A DNA stretch of 64,000 bases from positions 1-64,000 of the forward strand of contig CALSRC010000001.1 of NCBI GenBank assembly GCA_943788645.1, read 5' to 3'. The stretch's first letter is position 1. Each line of letters begins with the position of its first letter. The notes below the pieces were generated by a model. It saw only the letters and a program-made list of their open reading frames with translations. It searched no databases and was not told where the DNA came from. The stretch is from UA16 sp002292325 (lineage in GTDB: Bacteria; Bacteroidota; Bacteroidia; Flavobacteriales_D; Sanyastnellaceae). Shown one piece after another: positions 33,587-43,294 of this stretch. A program made the position numbers and the translations under genes.

Positions 33587-35287
33587 TTAACTCCAGAAAA
33601 GACCGTACAACACCGTCAGGACAATCATAACGGCAAATGCACCTACATTGAAGATCGGACCTGTCTTGAAGGTTGAACGGGAAATGGCAATCCCTTTGGC
33701 ATCGTCGACCCCTCGATTTTCACTCCAACTGACCGCTGCAATCACCGCCATTGTCGCCAAGGTTGTGTAGCCCATTTGATCGAGGAAGGGCAAATCGAGA
33801 AAAACGCCACTGTCAGACCAACCCTTCGGGGCCACCTTGAAGTACATGGCGATTGGAATGGACAACAACGCACCTGCAATTGCCCCGCGGTTGGTTGTTT
33901 TCTTCCAGAAAAGTCCGAGCAAGAACACCGCCAAAATTCCCGGGCTTACCACGCCCGTATATTCTTGAATGAACTGGAACGCTTGATCAATCCCCCCCAA
34001 TAGCGGCGCCATGACGCACGCAATCGCAAGTGCCACAACCGCTGAAATTCGGCCCATGCGAACTGTCGCCCGATCGCCAGCTTCGGGATGGATGTATTGC
34101 TTATAAATGTCCATTGTAAAGATGGTCGAGGTCGAATTGAGCATGGATGCCAACGACGAGACAATGGCCGCTGCAAGAGCGGCAAATGCAAGGCCCTTCA
34201 AACCAGTCGGTAAAAATTGCAAGAGCCACGGGTAGGCCTTATCTGCCTGTTCCGTGGAAGGCATGTTCAATTGGCCGGCCTCACCTAGACCCGCCCATAA
34301 TGGTGGGATCTTCAATCATCACATACGCCGCGATGCCCGGAATGACCACGATGAGTGGCAGAATGAGCTTGAGCCCCGCCGCGAACAAGATGCCATTTTG
34401 TGCTTCTTTCAATGATTTGGCTGCGAGCGTCCGCTGGATGATGTATTGATTGAAACCCCAGTAGTACACATTCGCGACCCCACATGCCTCCGATCAAAAC
34501 AACCGATGCCCGGGAGGCTATCGTATTCTGGGTGCGCCTGGTCCAAAATCATGACGAACTTCTCAGGCGCGGCCTCATAAATCGTCTGGAATCCGGCCCA
34601 CATGCCTTGGCCACCGGATACCCGTATCAAGGGCGAGGTAGGTTGTGACCATGCCGCCAAGAATGAGAAAAATCACCTGTATGACATCTGTCCAAGACAC
34701 GGCCGATAATCCGCCATAGAGTGAGTATGCCACTGCAAACAGAGCCAATCCCAACACACCGTAAACCATGGGAATGCCCATAATCGTCTCAAGTGCAAGC
34801 GAACCCAAGTACAGGACCGATGCTAAATTCACAAAGACGTAGAGCGCGATCCAGAACACCGCGAGAATGGTCTTGAGTTGAGTCGAAAAACGTTTTTTCG
34901 ACAAATTCAGGAATGGTTGTAGAGCCCTTTTTCAATAAAAATGGGAAGAAAAAACTTGCCCACAATAATGAGCGTCAGCGCCGCCATCCACTCGTAGGAA
35001 GCAATGGCCAATCCCAGGCTAAAACCCGAACCCGACATTCCAATGAACTGTTCTGCCGAAATATTCGCGGCGATCAGAGACGCCCCGATGGCCCACCACG
35101 GCAGTGATTTACTCGCGAGAAAGTAATCCTCTGCACTCTTCTCCTTTCCATCTCTGTTGCGCGAAACCCAAAGACCGACTCCTAAAATCAAGGCAGCGTA
35201 AACGAAGAAAATAATGTAATCTGTAAGGGCGAAATGCGCGGTCATGTGTTCGATGTCATATGGAGAAGAAGGTCCACCTGTGCTCAT
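33587..35287 (-). pseudogene. vSGLT-like sodium/sugar symporter, broken by five one-base insertions
   Basis: Joined across frames, the protein is a full SSS-family symporter of about 565 residues, strongly similar to the Vibrio vSGLT galactose transporter as I remember it. Sugar-site residues are kept: AEQFIGMSG with Gln, YYWGFNQYIIQRTL with Asn and Tyr, LKLI with Lys, and FIQEYTG with Gln. The frame breaks near 34918, 34625, 34503, 34480 and 34295. At each site removing one base from a short A or G run (minus strand) restores the family sequence, for example to MWVANVYYWG. The outer parts are intact. Errors in the consensus or recent decay are the two explanations. Confidence 0.85.
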
Positions 35288-35461
35288 TTCACAGCTTCAA
35301 CCGTGCAAAATAATTGTTCTAAGGACACGAGCGACCAGCGGAATTCGGAGGACCTGTTTTTTCCTGCCTTCAGTGAATCTGCGCGCATTTGGTATATTCG
35401 AACGGTAGCACCCACAGTCCGTCACGGAAATGATCGCATCAAACCTTATTTGAAATTAAGT

Positions 35462-35797
35462 ATGCACTATAAATCGACCATCATTAGTTTAATCACAACG
35501 GGCAAATTCCGGCATTTGCTCACTCCTTGGCACATTACTGTGAACTTTGAGAACAAAACCATCATCTCCAAAAAAAGAAATTGGTTCCTCATTGGTTTTG
35601 ACGAAAACGTTGTGCCGTTCAGGTATATCCGAAGAATCGAAATTGACACGCACCTCTTTGGCGCTGACATGACAATCAAAGTATACGGTTCCGGAAGCCT
35701 TCTTGTTAAAAGCATTAGCAAGAGAGGAGCCCGACGTTTGAGAGAGGGATTGGTTGACTACAACAACCAAAAGCCGACAAAAGGGATGTTGATCTAA
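35462..35797 (+). CDS. small PH-domain-like protein of unknown function
   Basis: The ATG at 35462 gives 111 residues; the open frame further upstream is antisense to the symporter 5' end and is not used. The protein is basic and beta-rich with a C-terminal helix (SISKRGARRLREGLVDY), with strands such as FENKTIISKKRNWFLIGFDE and a short WHITVN segment, as in bacterial PH or GRAM-like domains. No signal peptide. I do not recognise the family. The gene is followed at once by a terminator. Confidence 0.6.
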   Translation: MHYKSTIISLITTGKFRHLLTPWHITVNFENKTIISKKRNWFLIGFDENVVPFRYIRRIEIDTHLFGADMTIKVYGSGSLLVKSISKRGARRLREGLVDYNNQKPTKGMLI

Positions 35798-35802
35798 CAT
35801 CC

Positions 35803-35840
35803 AAAAAAAAACAGTCCTCAACTGATTGGGAACTGTCTTT
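35803..35840 (-). terminator. terminator after tRNA-Val, likely bidirectional
   Basis: On the minus strand ACAGT-t-CC pairs with GG-ACTGT around a loop and is followed by a T9 run, just past the tRNA-Val 3' end. On the plus strand a weaker T-run (CTTT) follows, so it may also end the PH-like gene. Confidence 0.7.
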
Positions 35841-35849
35841 CTATGAATG

Positions 35850-35923
<74 letters not shown>

Positions 35924-36059
35924 TTTGAGGGATTCCCCAATGGTACACGATGTTTCATGGGGGAGCGCGAAGATACAAAAATCTTCCTGTGGACAGTTCA
36001 TGCCCCTCAAAAACCACATCATCACTTTCAGACCCTATCTTCGCCAGCAATTCCTGATC

Positions 36060-37157
36060 ATGCAAATTCCAATCGTACGATTCAACCGTCAAGCCTCGGA
36101 TTTCAGCAAAGCCCTGAAAGAACGTGTTGACACATACTTTCAAGAAACCGGAAAATCCCGCCAAGGTGATTGGCGCATGTACGCCAAAACAGCTGTAATG
36201 CTCGCTTTGTTTTTTGGTCCGTGGGCTATGATTACGTTCGGGGTCACTGGCGGAGGCTGGATGTTTTGGGTGACAGAAATTGTCATGGGATTGGGATTGG
36301 CCGGAATTGGCTTGAACGTCATGCACGATGCCAACCACGGAGCCTTTAGCAGCAACAAACGCGTCAATAGCGTGATTGGAAAGGTCTTGGATTTAGTTGG
36401 AGGTAGTTCCGCCATGTGGAAAATTCAGCATAACGTATTGCACCACTCTTTCACCAACATTGACGGCTTGGATGAAGACATCGATACACCGGGCATCCTG
36501 CGATTCAGCCCAGATCGTCCGTTGCGCAAAGTGCACAAACTGCAGTTCATCTATGCGTGGTTCTTTTATGGTGTAATGACGCTTTTTTGGATGACTGCGA
36601 AGGACTGGTTGGCTCTTGCGCGCTACAAAAAGAAGGGGCTTATCAAGGGCACGGGATCTACGATGCCGCAATTGGTCGGAGAAATGATCATCGGTAAAGT
36701 GGTTTATTTCAGTTACATACTCGTACTCCCTGCAATCTTCAGTGGTCTATCGTTCTGGACCATTCTGCTCGGCTGGGTGGTCATGCACGCAGTGACCGGT
36801 GTGATTTTGGCCTCCATCTTCCAACCTGCTCACGTCCTTGAAGACTTGCAGTTTTCACAAGCGGAAACAGGTGCCAAAATGGAGGATGACTCCCTGTCAC
36901 ATCAATTGAAATCCACCGCGAACTTCGGCACAGGATCTGGTGTCTTTACTTGGATGTGTGGTGGGCTCAATCACCAGATTGAACACCACTTATTCCCGAA
37001 TATCTGCCACATTCACTTCCGTAAATTGGCGCCGATCGTACGTAAGACTGCTGAAGAATTTGGTTTGCCGTACCGCTCTTCCATGACGTTTGCGGGTGCA
37101 CTTGCCTTACACACCCGCATGCTCTGGCGTCTTGGCCGCCAGAAACAATGGGCATAA
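36060..37157 (+). CDS. membrane fatty-acid desaturase, front-end type
   Basis: The start at 36060 (MQIPIVRFN) is chosen; upstream codons overlap the tRNA flank. The 365-residue protein has four to six membrane helices and the three His boxes HDANH (about 104), HNVLHH (about 144) and QIEHH near the C-terminus. The Gln in the third box is typical of front-end (delta-5/6-like) and related acyl-lipid desaturases. It inserts a double bond into membrane fatty acids, with electrons from a separate donor as no cytochrome b5 domain is present. The exact position of desaturation cannot be read. Confidence 0.88.
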   Translation: MQIPIVRFNRQASDFSKALKERVDTYFQETGKSRQGDWRMYAKTAVMLALFFGPWAMITFGVTGGGWMFWVTEIVMGLGLAGIGLNVMHDANHGAFSSNKRVNSVIGKVLDLVGGSSAMWKIQHNVLHHSFTNIDGLDEDIDTPGILRFSPDRPLRKVHKLQFIYAWFFYGVMTLFWMTAKDWLALARYKKKGLIKGTGSTMPQLVGEMIIGKVVYFSYILVLPAIFSGLSFWTILLGWVVMHAVTGVILASIFQPAHVLEDLQFSQAETGAKMEDDSLSHQLKSTANFGTGSGVFTWMCGGLNHQIEHHLFPNICHIHFRKLAPIVRKTAEEFGLPYRSSMTFAGALALHTRMLWRLGRQKQWA

Positions 37158-37228
37158 GGTTCTGGGCTTAAGCGCATTGGCGCTTGCTTGAGAGGGTTAT
37201 CTGCACATCACATTTGGAAATGATTGGG

Positions 37229-37259
37229 TTGCTTATTACATTGATAGTCAATCCTTTTG
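37229..37259 (+). promoter_or_regulatory. candidate promoter of the M43-type protease gene
   Basis: TTG (37229-37231), 20 bases, then TCCTTTTG (37252-37259), one mismatch from TAnnTTTG; the ATG is ten bases further on. The spacing equals that of the prs promoter. Confidence 0.5.
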
Positions 37260-37269
37260 TAGTGCTCCC

Positions 37270-39534
37270 ATGAAATCGTTGCTCCCCTCATCTTTGTTTG
37301 GTGTTCTTTTTTGTGCAATATCCCTGAACCTCCCACAAGAGATTCAAGGCCAACGATCTTGTGCCACGGATTCCGTTCATGCCCACATGATGGGAATGAC
37401 ACGCTACGCACAGGTGTTCGAAAACAAAGTGAATTTGGTGAATCAAGCGGCGGAAAACAACGCCATGGATTGCGCAACTCCGCTCCTTATTCCCGTGGCC
37501 GTGCACTTTCAAAACACAGGAATTCCGGAAGCTTGTGCGATCGATATGGCCCTGGACCAAATTGAAATCCTCAACCAGGATTTCGCCGCGACCAATCCAG
37601 ACATCAATGACTGGTATTCGCAGCAACCCACCATTTGGCCGAGCATTAGCAATGCCGAATCGTGCATCCAATTCTGCCTTGCAACATCCGACCATCCATC
37701 GGGATTTGGACTTTCCGAAGGCGATTACGCGGTGACGATTGACGCAACTGCAGGCGATTTCAATAGCGCTTGGAGTGGTTATCTGAATTTTTGGGTCCGT
37801 GACATTGGCCCATTGGGTTACTCGCCCCTCGGGGGAAACGGGAATGGCGACGGCGTCACATGCCATCCTCAGGCATTCAGCAGCATTTCGTGCGGGGGCA
37901 ATTCTTTGTATGGCGCCTACAACCTGGGCCGCACCATTACCCATGAAGTAGGGCACTACTTACTGCTCAATCACCCGTGGGCGAATGGCGGCTGCTCTAG
38001 CAACGACAACGTCTCAGACACACCCGTCACGAGCGAACCGATCTTCGGATGCCCTTCTGGCCAGTCGATCGTCAATTGCACCGATCCGGTTCTTTGGCCC
38101 TCGTACATGGACTATTGCAACGATGCCTGCCTTTTCATGTTCTCGGCTGGCCAGGTGACACGCATGGAGAATTACGTGAATTCTAGCCTTCAAAATCTCC
38201 TGAACAATTCCGTCACCGCATGTCAAGATCCGTGCGAATCGGCATGTGGTTGCACCGATGCCGATGCTTGCAATTATGATGCTTCAGCTGCGAACGACGA
38301 TGGCTCCTGCGACTACAGTTGTCAGGGATGCACGGACAGCACCGCTTGCAACTACGACCCAGAAGCGACTGAAGATGATGGTTCATGTGTTTCCGGTGAA
38401 TTGCAAACGTTTACCATGACGGTGCTGACCGACAACTATCCTACTGAAACCACTTGGCAATTGGTGGACAATGCGGGAACCATTGTAATGTCCGGCGGAC
38501 CTTACGCATCAACTTCAACCACCTACTCTTCCACGGAAGAATTGTGCAGCGGCTGCTACACCCTGACCATCTCCGATTCATACGGTGATGGCATTTGCTG
38601 CGCGTATGGTGAAGGCAACTATGAGTTCACAGTTGACGGAGAGCTCGTTGCTTCGGGAGGTAATTTTGGCGATGCTGAATCCACTGAATTCTGCACTGAA
38701 CCTGCCATCATCGCTGGATGTACCGATCCCGACGCATGCAATTTCGACCCTGAAGCCACATCGGATGACGGTTCCTGCGCTGAATTGGATGCCTGCGGTG
38801 AATGCGGCGGCCCGGGTACAGATACGGACGGCGACGGTGTTGCGGATTGCAACGAAGTCCCTGGGTGTACCGATCCTGATTCGCCTTATTTCAATCCCCA
38901 AGCGACAGATGACGATGGCAGTTGCAGTTGTTCTGCCTCACCGAATGTTGAAGCCGCTTTGACTTCCGCTTCCATTGCTGAATCCTGCACCTTTATCGCT
39001 GGAATAACCTGGGGAGCCACTCCGGCGCTCCACCCTGATGCGACGGTTTCGGCAACCATCGATGGCAACGACGTTGCCCTCGTGTCGCTGGGTGGAACAG
39101 AAACCAGTTTGTTCGAAGCAGAATCCGGCACCATCACCATCACGGGCGACCTCATGCAAATCCCGATTGCTTTTACCGTCACTTGTCCTGACGGCACGAC
39201 GACGACAACGGCCAGCTATTTGACAATCTCAACGGCCGACGTTTCTTGCGGAGGATGCACGGATGCAACCGCATGCAATTTTGATGATACGGCCTCCTTC
39301 GACGATGAAAGCTGTGAATATCCCCCTGTAGGATTTGACTGCGATGGCAACCCCACGAGCGGCTGCCCTGAAGACATCGACGGTGATGGAACCGTCAGCG
39401 TCACCGATGTGCTGTTGCTGTTGGCAGACTTTGGTTGCACCTCGAATTGCACCGCCGCCGACATCGATGGGGATGGCTCCGTCAGCGTCACCGACGTCCT
39501 GGCGCTGCTTGCCGCCTTTGGTGAGGAGTGTTGA
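37270..39534 (+). CDS. secreted M43 pappalysin-like metalloprotease with dockerin-like tail
   Basis: A signal peptide (about 1-27) is followed by a metzincin protease domain (about 60-315). It has the zinc motif HEVGHYLLLNH and a later Met-turn in YMDYC, as in M43 cytophagalysins and pappalysins. Next come Cys-rich units of the form GCTDxxACNYDxxAxxDDGSC (four or more), a beta domain with DSYGDGICCAYGEG, a second beta domain, and a C-terminus of two Asp-rich repeats (DIDGDGTVSVTDVLLLLADF and DIDGDGSVSVTDVLALLAAF) ending FGEEC. These resemble calcium-binding dockerin loops and replace the usual T9SS tail. It is likely an exported protein-degrading enzyme. Confidence 0.88.
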   Translation: MKSLLPSSLFGVLFCAISLNLPQEIQGQRSCATDSVHAHMMGMTRYAQVFENKVNLVNQAAENNAMDCATPLLIPVAVHFQNTGIPEACAIDMALDQIEILNQDFAATNPDINDWYSQQPTIWPSISNAESCIQFCLATSDHPSGFGLSEGDYAVTIDATAGDFNSAWSGYLNFWVRDIGPLGYSPLGGNGNGDGVTCHPQAFSSISCGGNSLYGAYNLGRTITHEVGHYLLLNHPWANGGCSSNDNVSDTPVTSEPIFGCPSGQSIVNCTDPVLWPSYMDYCNDACLFMFSAGQVTRMENYVNSSLQNLLNNSVTACQDPCESACGCTDADACNYDASAANDDGSCDYSCQGCTDSTACNYDPEATEDDGSCVSGELQTFTMTVLTDNYPTETTWQLVDNAGTIVMSGGPYASTSTTYSSTEELCSGCYTLTISDSYGDGICCAYGEGNYEFTVDGELVASGGNFGDAESTEFCTEPAIIAGCTDPDACNFDPEATSDDGSCAELDACGECGGPGTDTDGDGVADCNEVPGCTDPDSPYFNPQATDDDGSCSCSASPNVEAALTSASIAESCTFIAGITWGATPALHPDATVSATIDGNDVALVSLGGTETSLFEAESGTITITGDLMQIPIAFTVTCPDGTTTTTASYLTISTADVSCGGCTDATACNFDDTASFDDESCEYPPVGFDCDGNPTSGCPEDIDGDGTVSVTDVLLLLADFGCTSNCTAADIDGDGSVSVTDVLALLAAFGEEC

Positions 39535-39720
39535 TTGATTAACTCGTTTTTACTTCTTGGGTCTGCAAACTCGTGGAAGTTGATGCTTCAATTGCATTCG
39601 ATGCATTCTCTGTGCCCTTTATTTGATGAGTGATCAGTCCTGTGAATAGCAAATGAAGGCGCTTTCTCGCACCTCTGCATCCAAAAATCCGTTCTCGCCT
39701 GACGATTCACTGATGCGTGC

Positions 39721-39750
39721 CATCCATTTCGATTGGCATCCATTTCGATT
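39721..39750 (+). repeat. 14-bp tandem direct repeat
   Basis: CATCCATTTCGATT occurs twice, separated by GG. It is perfect and lies in non-coding DNA. There is no flanking mobile-element signal. Confidence 0.6.
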
Positions 39751-39908
39751 TTGCACTTTGCAAACCACAGTGATTAATTCTCCATGGATCCAATCTGATT
39801 CTCGAGGCGACGAGGCGAGCATCTGAGCAAGACAAAAAACACAAAGTCCACCATGGCTGATCATGTATTACACCCCGATTACTCAGCCTCTCTGAACATA
39901 GCAAAACA

Positions 39909-39938
39909 AAAATGGCCCGCCAACAGCGGACCATTTTG
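39909..39938 (-). terminator. terminator of the PID-CTERM-like gene
   Basis: AAAATGG-c-CCGC-CAACA-GCGG-a-CCATTTT is an 11-pair stem with one mismatch and T-rich flanks. It lies about 25 bases past the stop of the minus-strand gene at 39962 and probably ends the transcript that begins upstream of 43026. Confidence 0.7.
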
Positions 39939-39961
39939 TATCATTCATGTCTTATTGTCAC

Positions 39962-40312
39962 TCAGTCACGAGCGAGGATGAGCTCCCTTCTGCGGCCTCG
40001 CGCAATCATGGTACCACCAAACGCAGCGCCGCCGAGGAGCAGGAACAAAATCCCCGAGTCGATGGGAGCGCATGAAAGATCGCATCCTCCGGATCCGGAG
40101 TAATCAGGATCGTAGTTATGACACGCTGAATATGGACCGTTGCATGCATTCCAGACATTGCAACACGTTCCCATTGTACAATTCGTGTTTTCATCTCCAT
40201 CAGTCGTGTAGGACCCACAATCAAGGTAAGAGCCTTGCGCTGCCAGTTCAGGAGAAAATCCGATAAGGAAAATCCCCGCGATTAAAATTGCAATTAAACT
40301 TCTCATTTTCAT
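39962..40312 (-). CDS. small secreted protein with PID-CTERM-like sorting tail
   Basis: 116 residues with an N-terminal signal peptide (about 1-25, ELAAQG), a Cys-rich middle with eight Cys (including CTMGTCCNVWNAC), and a C-terminal tail made of PIDSG, a hydrophobic helix (LLFLLLGGAAFGG type) and an RGRRR basic end. The order PID motif, helix, basic cluster matches the tripartite sorting tails called PID-CTERM in Bacteroidota, as I recall. Such tails are thought to be cut by a dedicated membrane enzyme; none is visible here. Function is unknown. It follows the 902-residue secreted protein by five bases, so the two are co-expressed. Confidence 0.7.
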   Translation of the reverse strand: MKMRSLIAILIAGIFLIGFSPELAAQGSYLDCGSYTTDGDENTNCTMGTCCNVWNACNGPYSACHNYDPDYSGSGGCDLSCAPIDSGILFLLLGGAAFGGTMIARGRRRELILARD

Positions 40313-40317
40313 TTTTT

Positions 40318-43026
40318 TTACTCACAGCTTGCGCCAAATGCAGGCAAGAACATCAACAGGTCCAAGGTTGTCATTGCGCCATCACAATCGCAATCGGCTT
40401 CAGGGAAATTACCTTCAGAGTTTTCAACAGGCTGAATGCCCACAAGTAGAATCAATAAGTCAGTAATATCGCGCTCCGCATTGAAGTTGAAATCTCCCAT
40501 GCATACTTCCGCAATATGGATTGAACTTTCTGTGTGGCAATCATTCAAAGGATTGGTCGCCTCAAACATATAGTCCCCTGCATCGAGACCCGAAACGCAT
40601 CCTGTTCCATCAATTTCACCTGTCGCGTCACTCCATTCGATGTTCCACAGGCCTGAATCCTCGCCGTTAAAATGTACCACTCCACCTTCACAATGAGAAA
40701 CCGTGGAAGCGAATTCAGGAGCTTCCATGGTGGTCAAGACAAAACGATCGACATAAACAGTCGATGGTTCGAGATTCACTACCAATGGATCACCCCCTAA
40801 ACCGGCTACGGCCCCCGTTTCTAAATCTTCAATTCGCATGCAAACTCCACTCGGCAAGCCAAATTCTTCATCCAGATAAAAGGTCACGGTGCCTTCCGAT
40901 CCGCTTTTCACGACAAGCGGGATAGATTCAACTGAATCGAATGTCCCCATAGAGTTGATCGCCAGTTCATGGCCGTTGTCCAGTTGCGTATAAATCTCTG
41001 GGTTGCCTTGATCTCCACTATGCTTGTACGTCACGTCCAAATCCCATTGGAACTCTTCTTCTCCCAATTCATGGAACCTCAGGTAAGTCGTTCCGTTTCG
41101 GCCATTTTCCTGCTCAACACGCACACCAACAAGGGCTTCTTCTAAAAGGTCCTCTGTTCGTACAAACGAATTTGTCCCGGAAGTCAATTGATTCAATGTA
41201 AATGAAACATTGCCTGCATTTCCCACTTGAACCCAAAATGATTGACCTACGTCAATTACATCCGGAGCTGTCGTACCGCTAATTGTGAACACATCAGAAG
41301 CATTGTCATAAATCTGATAAGCCGATACGCGCGGGCTATTGTCCGTGAGAAACTGCGTTCCACTTATCGGTGATGGAAATGGGTTCGTGAACAAGTGCCA
41401 TCCTCCGTTTTCAAAAGCACCAGACGATAGTGTAGCATTGATATCCACTTGGGCTGTATTGTACCCACCCGTAGCAGTCAATGTGCGTCCTCCCACATGT
41501 GCATTCATGAGCACATAATAACCGTAATCAGAATCTTCCAGAACCGTATTTGTCCCCGTAATGGTGGACCACCAGCTCGCGCCATTCGAAGATTCGCTGT
41601 TGTTCAAAACATGGGTCTCGTCCCATTGAAACATAAACGAATAAGGAAGAGAGGCAGAGCTCGTCCATTCTCCAAGTGTTGCTCCTACAACGTAGTTGCC
41701 GACAGCGAGCCATGTTACTTCATCCGATGGCTTCACATACCGCTCAAACACGATGTCGCCGGCGACGTCGGAGATTGCTATATTGTTGGCGAGCGTAGCG
41801 ATCCGTGCGGTACCAGAATTATCGGATTGCATGGTGAACACGCTTCCGTTCACATCAACAGAACCGTCGATGGGGTTGAACACGCCTCCCGGAGTGATGT
41901 CCACATCTGCAGTAATTGTTACATCTCCATCCGCTAGACCCACGTCATCAAAGCTATTGTTCGTGACCAACGAATCTACCGTCAGGGTTCCGCTGGAAGA
42001 AACTGTTTGCGCAGCGCCCCCATTCAATTCCAACAAGCCAAACGCAGCCCCCGAGGCATTGTTTGTCAAATTTCCGGCAACTTTCACATTTCCTTCATCC
42101 CCTGACCATGTCGTATTCGCGTTCACTGTCATATCTCTCCCCACGATGAGATTGCCCTTGCCTTCGGCAGATGGCATGGTCAATGTCACTGCACCGCTTG
42201 CGCCTGTTAAAAAGTCTTCATCAACAGTCAGGTCTCCCAGCATCGTTGACAAATCAAGCGATGCTCCCGCATCATTCATCGTGAAAGTACCCGTGCATGT
42301 GTAGTCATTCGCTGTAGAAGCAAAGGACAACGAATTTCCTCCGCCTATTCGTACATCGTGAGGCACACCTTTTCCAGAGGAAACTCCAGCAGTCCATTCG
42401 GTTCCTACTGAGGCATATACTTCATTGTAAAATAGAGTAGAATTTCCACCGTAGATTGGTGGGTTTACGACGACAGAACCACCTCCCATCTTTAGCTCAT
42501 TCGTAATGGTCGTTTCCGTGTTCCCATCCCCCCCTGAATCAAAGTCGACCACAGAACCATCAAACACATGCACATTATAAAACGTGACGTCATTGTCTCC
42601 ACCAACAGTAACAGTACCTGAACCCCCATCAGCCACAGTAGATTTCAAAATGACCGTAGAAGTTCCGCCCGCATCGTATACTCCGTTTTCTTGGCTACAA
42701 AGGAATTGATCCAAAATGGTGATTGCCGACGAACCCAAATCGATGTATCCCCCAGCAGATATCGTTACGCTGCCCAACACCTTGTCCGTGTCGAAGGTCA
42801 TGTAACAATTTGCGATTGTTACATTGGATGAATCACCGGGCACACTACTTCCCGCCCACGATGAAGCATCGCTAAAATTGATTGGCGTCGTTGTAGTGTT
42901 TGTAATCGAAACAAATGGTGTGCCGACTTGAGCAAAGGTTGCACCTGCCAGAAACATAGTGGGTACCAAAAGGAAAGCCAAGCGCTTTGCCTGAGAGGTT
43001 AGGGAATTGGTATGAAGCATCTTCAT
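40318..43026 (-). CDS. large secreted beta-repeat protein with dockerin-like tail
   Basis: 902 residues. A signal peptide (about 1-33, GATFAQ) precedes about 380 residues of beta-helix-like repeats rich in Gly, Thr, Val and Asn (VTISAGGYIDLGSS, GNLIVGRDMTVNANTTWS). A central domain follows with a WHLFTNPFPSPI segment, found in many gliding-type surface proteins. The C-terminus has Asp-rich loops (GDFNFNAERDITDLLILL, ADCDCDGAMTTLDLLMFL) and ends FGASCE, like the M43 protease. It is probably a surface or secreted adhesive protein; the exact function is unknown. The next gene is the PID-CTERM-like protein. Confidence 0.75.
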   Translation of the reverse strand: MKMLHTNSLTSQAKRLAFLLVPTMFLAGATFAQVGTPFVSITNTTTTPINFSDASSWAGSSVPGDSSNVTIANCYMTFDTDKVLGSVTISAGGYIDLGSSAITILDQFLCSQENGVYDAGGTSTVILKSTVADGGSGTVTVGGDNDVTFYNVHVFDGSVVDFDSGGDGNTETTITNELKMGGGSVVVNPPIYGGNSTLFYNEVYASVGTEWTAGVSSGKGVPHDVRIGGGNSLSFASTANDYTCTGTFTMNDAGASLDLSTMLGDLTVDEDFLTGASGAVTLTMPSAEGKGNLIVGRDMTVNANTTWSGDEGNVKVAGNLTNNASGAAFGLLELNGGAAQTVSSSGTLTVDSLVTNNSFDDVGLADGDVTITADVDITPGGVFNPIDGSVDVNGSVFTMQSDNSGTARIATLANNIAISDVAGDIVFERYVKPSDEVTWLAVGNYVVGATLGEWTSSASLPYSFMFQWDETHVLNNSESSNGASWWSTITGTNTVLEDSDYGYYVLMNAHVGGRTLTATGGYNTAQVDINATLSSGAFENGGWHLFTNPFPSPISGTQFLTDNSPRVSAYQIYDNASDVFTISGTTAPDVIDVGQSFWVQVGNAGNVSFTLNQLTSGTNSFVRTEDLLEEALVGVRVEQENGRNGTTYLRFHELGEEEFQWDLDVTYKHSGDQGNPEIYTQLDNGHELAINSMGTFDSVESIPLVVKSGSEGTVTFYLDEEFGLPSGVCMRIEDLETGAVAGLGGDPLVVNLEPSTVYVDRFVLTTMEAPEFASTVSHCEGGVVHFNGEDSGLWNIEWSDATGEIDGTGCVSGLDAGDYMFEATNPLNDCHTESSIHIAEVCMGDFNFNAERDITDLLILLVGIQPVENSEGNFPEADCDCDGAMTTLDLLMFLPAFGASCE

Positions 43027-43294
43027 AAGTGACTAATTCGGATGGTTAGTTCCGAGGGTTAAGCACTCAAAAATACTACAAAAGGTCGAATTTTAAAAAC
43101 GAATCTCGTTTTATTGTAGATAAGACTATTTTTTTATTTGTTGAAAACCGTGGTCGATTGATCTTACAAAAAGACCCGAAAGCCAGTCACAACAGTCGTT
43201 ATAGAGGGTTTTAATCAGTCAGATTTATCAACAAAACAATGTGAACAGCAAGTAGATAATGAAGTAAGATTTCCTGAATCTGGAATTCTGTCGC

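Larger units (their letters stand above)
39535..39961. other. 427-bp non-coding gap
   Basis: I find no gene here; short frames on both strands lack similarity or signals. It contains a 14-bp direct repeat (39721-39750) and the terminator of the minus-strand unit (39909-39938). A small RNA cannot be excluded. Confidence 0.5.

Noticed and set aside
34290..34920. Programmed frameshifting in the symporter gene
   Set aside because: Five shifts of the same kind at unrelated sites, without slippery sequences or pseudoknots, are not plausible; insertions or errors fit better.
35234..35461. Upstream part of the frame containing the small PH-like gene
   Set aside because: It overlaps the symporter 5' end on the other strand and lacks domain features; ATG 35462 gives a compact protein.
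37270..43026. Dockerin repeats as a sign of a cellulosome
   Set aside because: No cohesin, scaffoldin or cellulase is present; repeats are diverged and end in a Cys tail, so a different docking or sorting use is more likely.
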